Positions 5,227 through 6,389 of a stretch of 6,389 nt of DNA are shown piece after piece. The stretch is from the NCBI GenBank assembly GCA_001828445.1, contig MHYJ01000040.1:3815-10203 (forward strand), in the 5' to 3' direction. A program made the position numbers and the translations under genes. The notes below the pieces were generated by a model. It saw nothing but the letters and a program-made list of their open reading frames with translations. It did not search any database and was not told the origin of the DNA. The DNA is from Planctomycetes bacterium RBG_16_43_13. Lineage in GTDB: Bacteria; Planctomycetota; MHYJ01. How positions within the stretch are numbered: the first letter of the stretch is position 1; every line of letters begins with the position of its first letter.

Positions 5227-6389
5227 ATGCTAACCGTAGCCCAAGCAAGCGAACTAATCTTTAAGGACGTTCCACCACGGGAGGTAGTAACGCTTCCGCT
5301 TGCGGACTCTCTGGCGTGTGTCCTTGCGGAGGATGTTTCATCCGACATAAATATGCCGCCGTTCGACAAGTCCGCTATGGATGGGTATGCCGTCATCGCA
5401 TCCGATACAGCCAAAACGCCTGCCACACTTGAAATTGTAGAGGAGTTGCCCGCGGGCAAATTCCCGACTAAGACCGTCGCAAAAGGGCAGTGTGCGAAGA
5501 TTATGACAGGAGCCCCAATCCCGAAGGGCGCGGACGCAGTTGTTATGGTGGAGAAGACGGAGGCAATAGGAGCAAACAAGGTAAAAATTCTCTCCTCTGC
5601 TAAAGTTGGTCAGAATATATGTGAGTTTGCAGAGGACTTGAAAGAGGGTGAAGTTGTGCTGAAAAGTGGTTCTCTCATACGTCCTCAAGAGATAGGCGTC
5701 CTCGCCGCTGTCGGCAGGGCGGAGGTGAGAGTATATAAAAAGCCGCACGTGGCGGTTATCAGCACGGGCGACGAACTCGTTGAAGTGGCAGAGAAGCCGA
5801 CAAAGGGGCAGATTAGGAATAGCAATAGTTATTCCGTTTCAGCGCAGGTTCTTGCGATGGGGCTTGAGTGCGACAATCTTGGCGTTGCGCGCGATACGAA
5901 GGGCGAGATAAGACACAAAATTGCAGAGGGATTGGAAAGAGATGTTCTAATTATCTCAGGTGGAGTATCCGTCGGTGAATATGATTTCGTTACGGAGGCA
6001 CTTGCGGCGGAGGGGGTGGAGTGTGTTATGCATCAGGTGGCGATAAAGCCGGGGAGGCCGTTTTACTTCGGGAAGAAGGGAGTAAAACGGGTTTTCGCAC
6101 TGCCCGGTAACCCTGCCTCAACATTTGTGATATTTGAGGTTTTTGTGCGTCCGTTTTTGGGACTGATGTATGGGAATAATGCTTGTGGGCGACCGATTTT
6201 GCGGGCAGAGATGAAAGTGGCATTTACTAAGACGTCCGACAGGGTTCAATATATACCGGGGAAAATTATTTATGATAGCGAAACCGCTCGTTACTTCGTA
6301 GAGCCGATTTTTTGGCACGGCTCTGCCGACATATTTGCCCTGACGCGAGCGGACTGCCTCATCATAATACCGCCGAATTCCGCAGTAGC
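5227..6389 (+). CDS. moeA: Molybdopterin molybdenumtransferase MoeA (C-terminus beyond right edge)
   Basis: MoeA inserts molybdate into adenylylated molybdopterin, the last common step of molybdenum cofactor synthesis in the cytoplasm. 387 codons are present; the family is usually about 400-410, so only the last residues are missing. The sequence has the hallmark motifs in order: MPPFDKSAMDGYA (43-55), CAKIMTGAPIPKGADAVVMVE (89-109), ISTGDEL (178-184), the molybdopterin-binding-like core SGGVSVGEYDF (244-254), KPGRPF (274-279) and LPGNPAS (292-298), followed by the beginning of the C-terminal beta domain. The acidic residues in MDG, TGDEL and EYDF, which correspond to active-site positions in E. 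coli MoeA, are kept. The start MLTVAQASELI fits the usual N-terminus. GC content is high compared with the preceding cassette, so it looks like native chromosome. No other cofactor gene is visible here. Confidence 0.95.
   Translation, partial: MLTVAQASELIFKDVPPREVVTLPLADSLACVLAEDVSSDINMPPFDKSAMDGYAVIASDTAKTPATLEIVEELPAGKFPTKTVAKGQCAKIMTGAPIPKGADAVVMVEKTEAIGANKVKILSSAKVGQNICEFAEDLKEGEVVLKSGSLIRPQEIGVLAAVGRAEVRVYKKPHVAVISTGDELVEVAEKPTKGQIRNSNSYSVSAQVLAMGLECDNLGVARDTKGEIRHKIAEGLERDVLIISGGVSVGEYDFVTEALAAEGVECVMHQVAIKPGRPFYFGKKGVKRVFALPGNPASTFVIFEVFVRPFLGLMYGNNACGRPILRAEMKVAFTKTSDRVQYIPGKIIYDSETARYFVEPIFWHGSADIFALTRADCLIIIPPNSAV

Overview
The window looks like chromosomal DNA of a Gram-negative-type (diderm), probably uncultured bacterium. 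It carries the start of the cell-shape gene mreC, a secreted envelope protein of unknown family, a sigma-54-dependent NtrC/PilR-type response regulator and the molybdenum cofactor gene moeA. Ile is often coded by ATA and Arg by AGA/AGG even where GC is near 55-58%. That usage occurs in several poorly cultured phyla (for example Planctomycetota, Omnitrophota, Nitrospirota), but I cannot assign a phylum from this window.

Layout. Positions 1-555 (minus) hold the first 185 codons of mreC, running off the left edge. Positions 635-1435 (minus) encode an unrecognised 266-residue secreted protein. A 107-bp divergent intergenic region (1436-1542) carries back-to-back promoters and a 13-bp palindrome. 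Positions 1543-2919 (plus) encode a complete response regulator with receiver, AAA+ and Fis-type HTH domains. Positions 2934-5129 (plus) hold three overlapping genes: a putative PD-(D/E)XK-type nuclease (403 aa) whose N-terminus contains a perfect 27-bp tandem duplication, a short HAD-family phosphatase (144 aa) and a Trp-rich protein of unknown family (191 aa). A 97-bp gap with a 9-bp inverted repeat follows. Positions 5227-6389 (plus) encode moeA, missing only its last residues at the right edge.

How they fit together. The three-gene block is the accessory part. It is visibly richer in A/T than its flanks (hand counts of single 60-base lines gave 32% and 40% GC inside, 58% in the response regulator and 57% in moeA). 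It is tightly overlapped (14 and 13 bp) and lies between conserved housekeeping genes, which suggests an acquired cassette encoding a nuclease with a partner phosphatase. A defence or nucleic-acid-processing role is a hypothesis, not a demonstrated function. The start codons of mreC and the response regulator lie 9-10 bp after near-consensus -10 boxes and have no Shine-Dalgarno sequence, and moeA may be similar. This suggests leaderless transcription of first genes in this organism, whereas genes inside the block use GGAG/GAGG ribosome binding sites.
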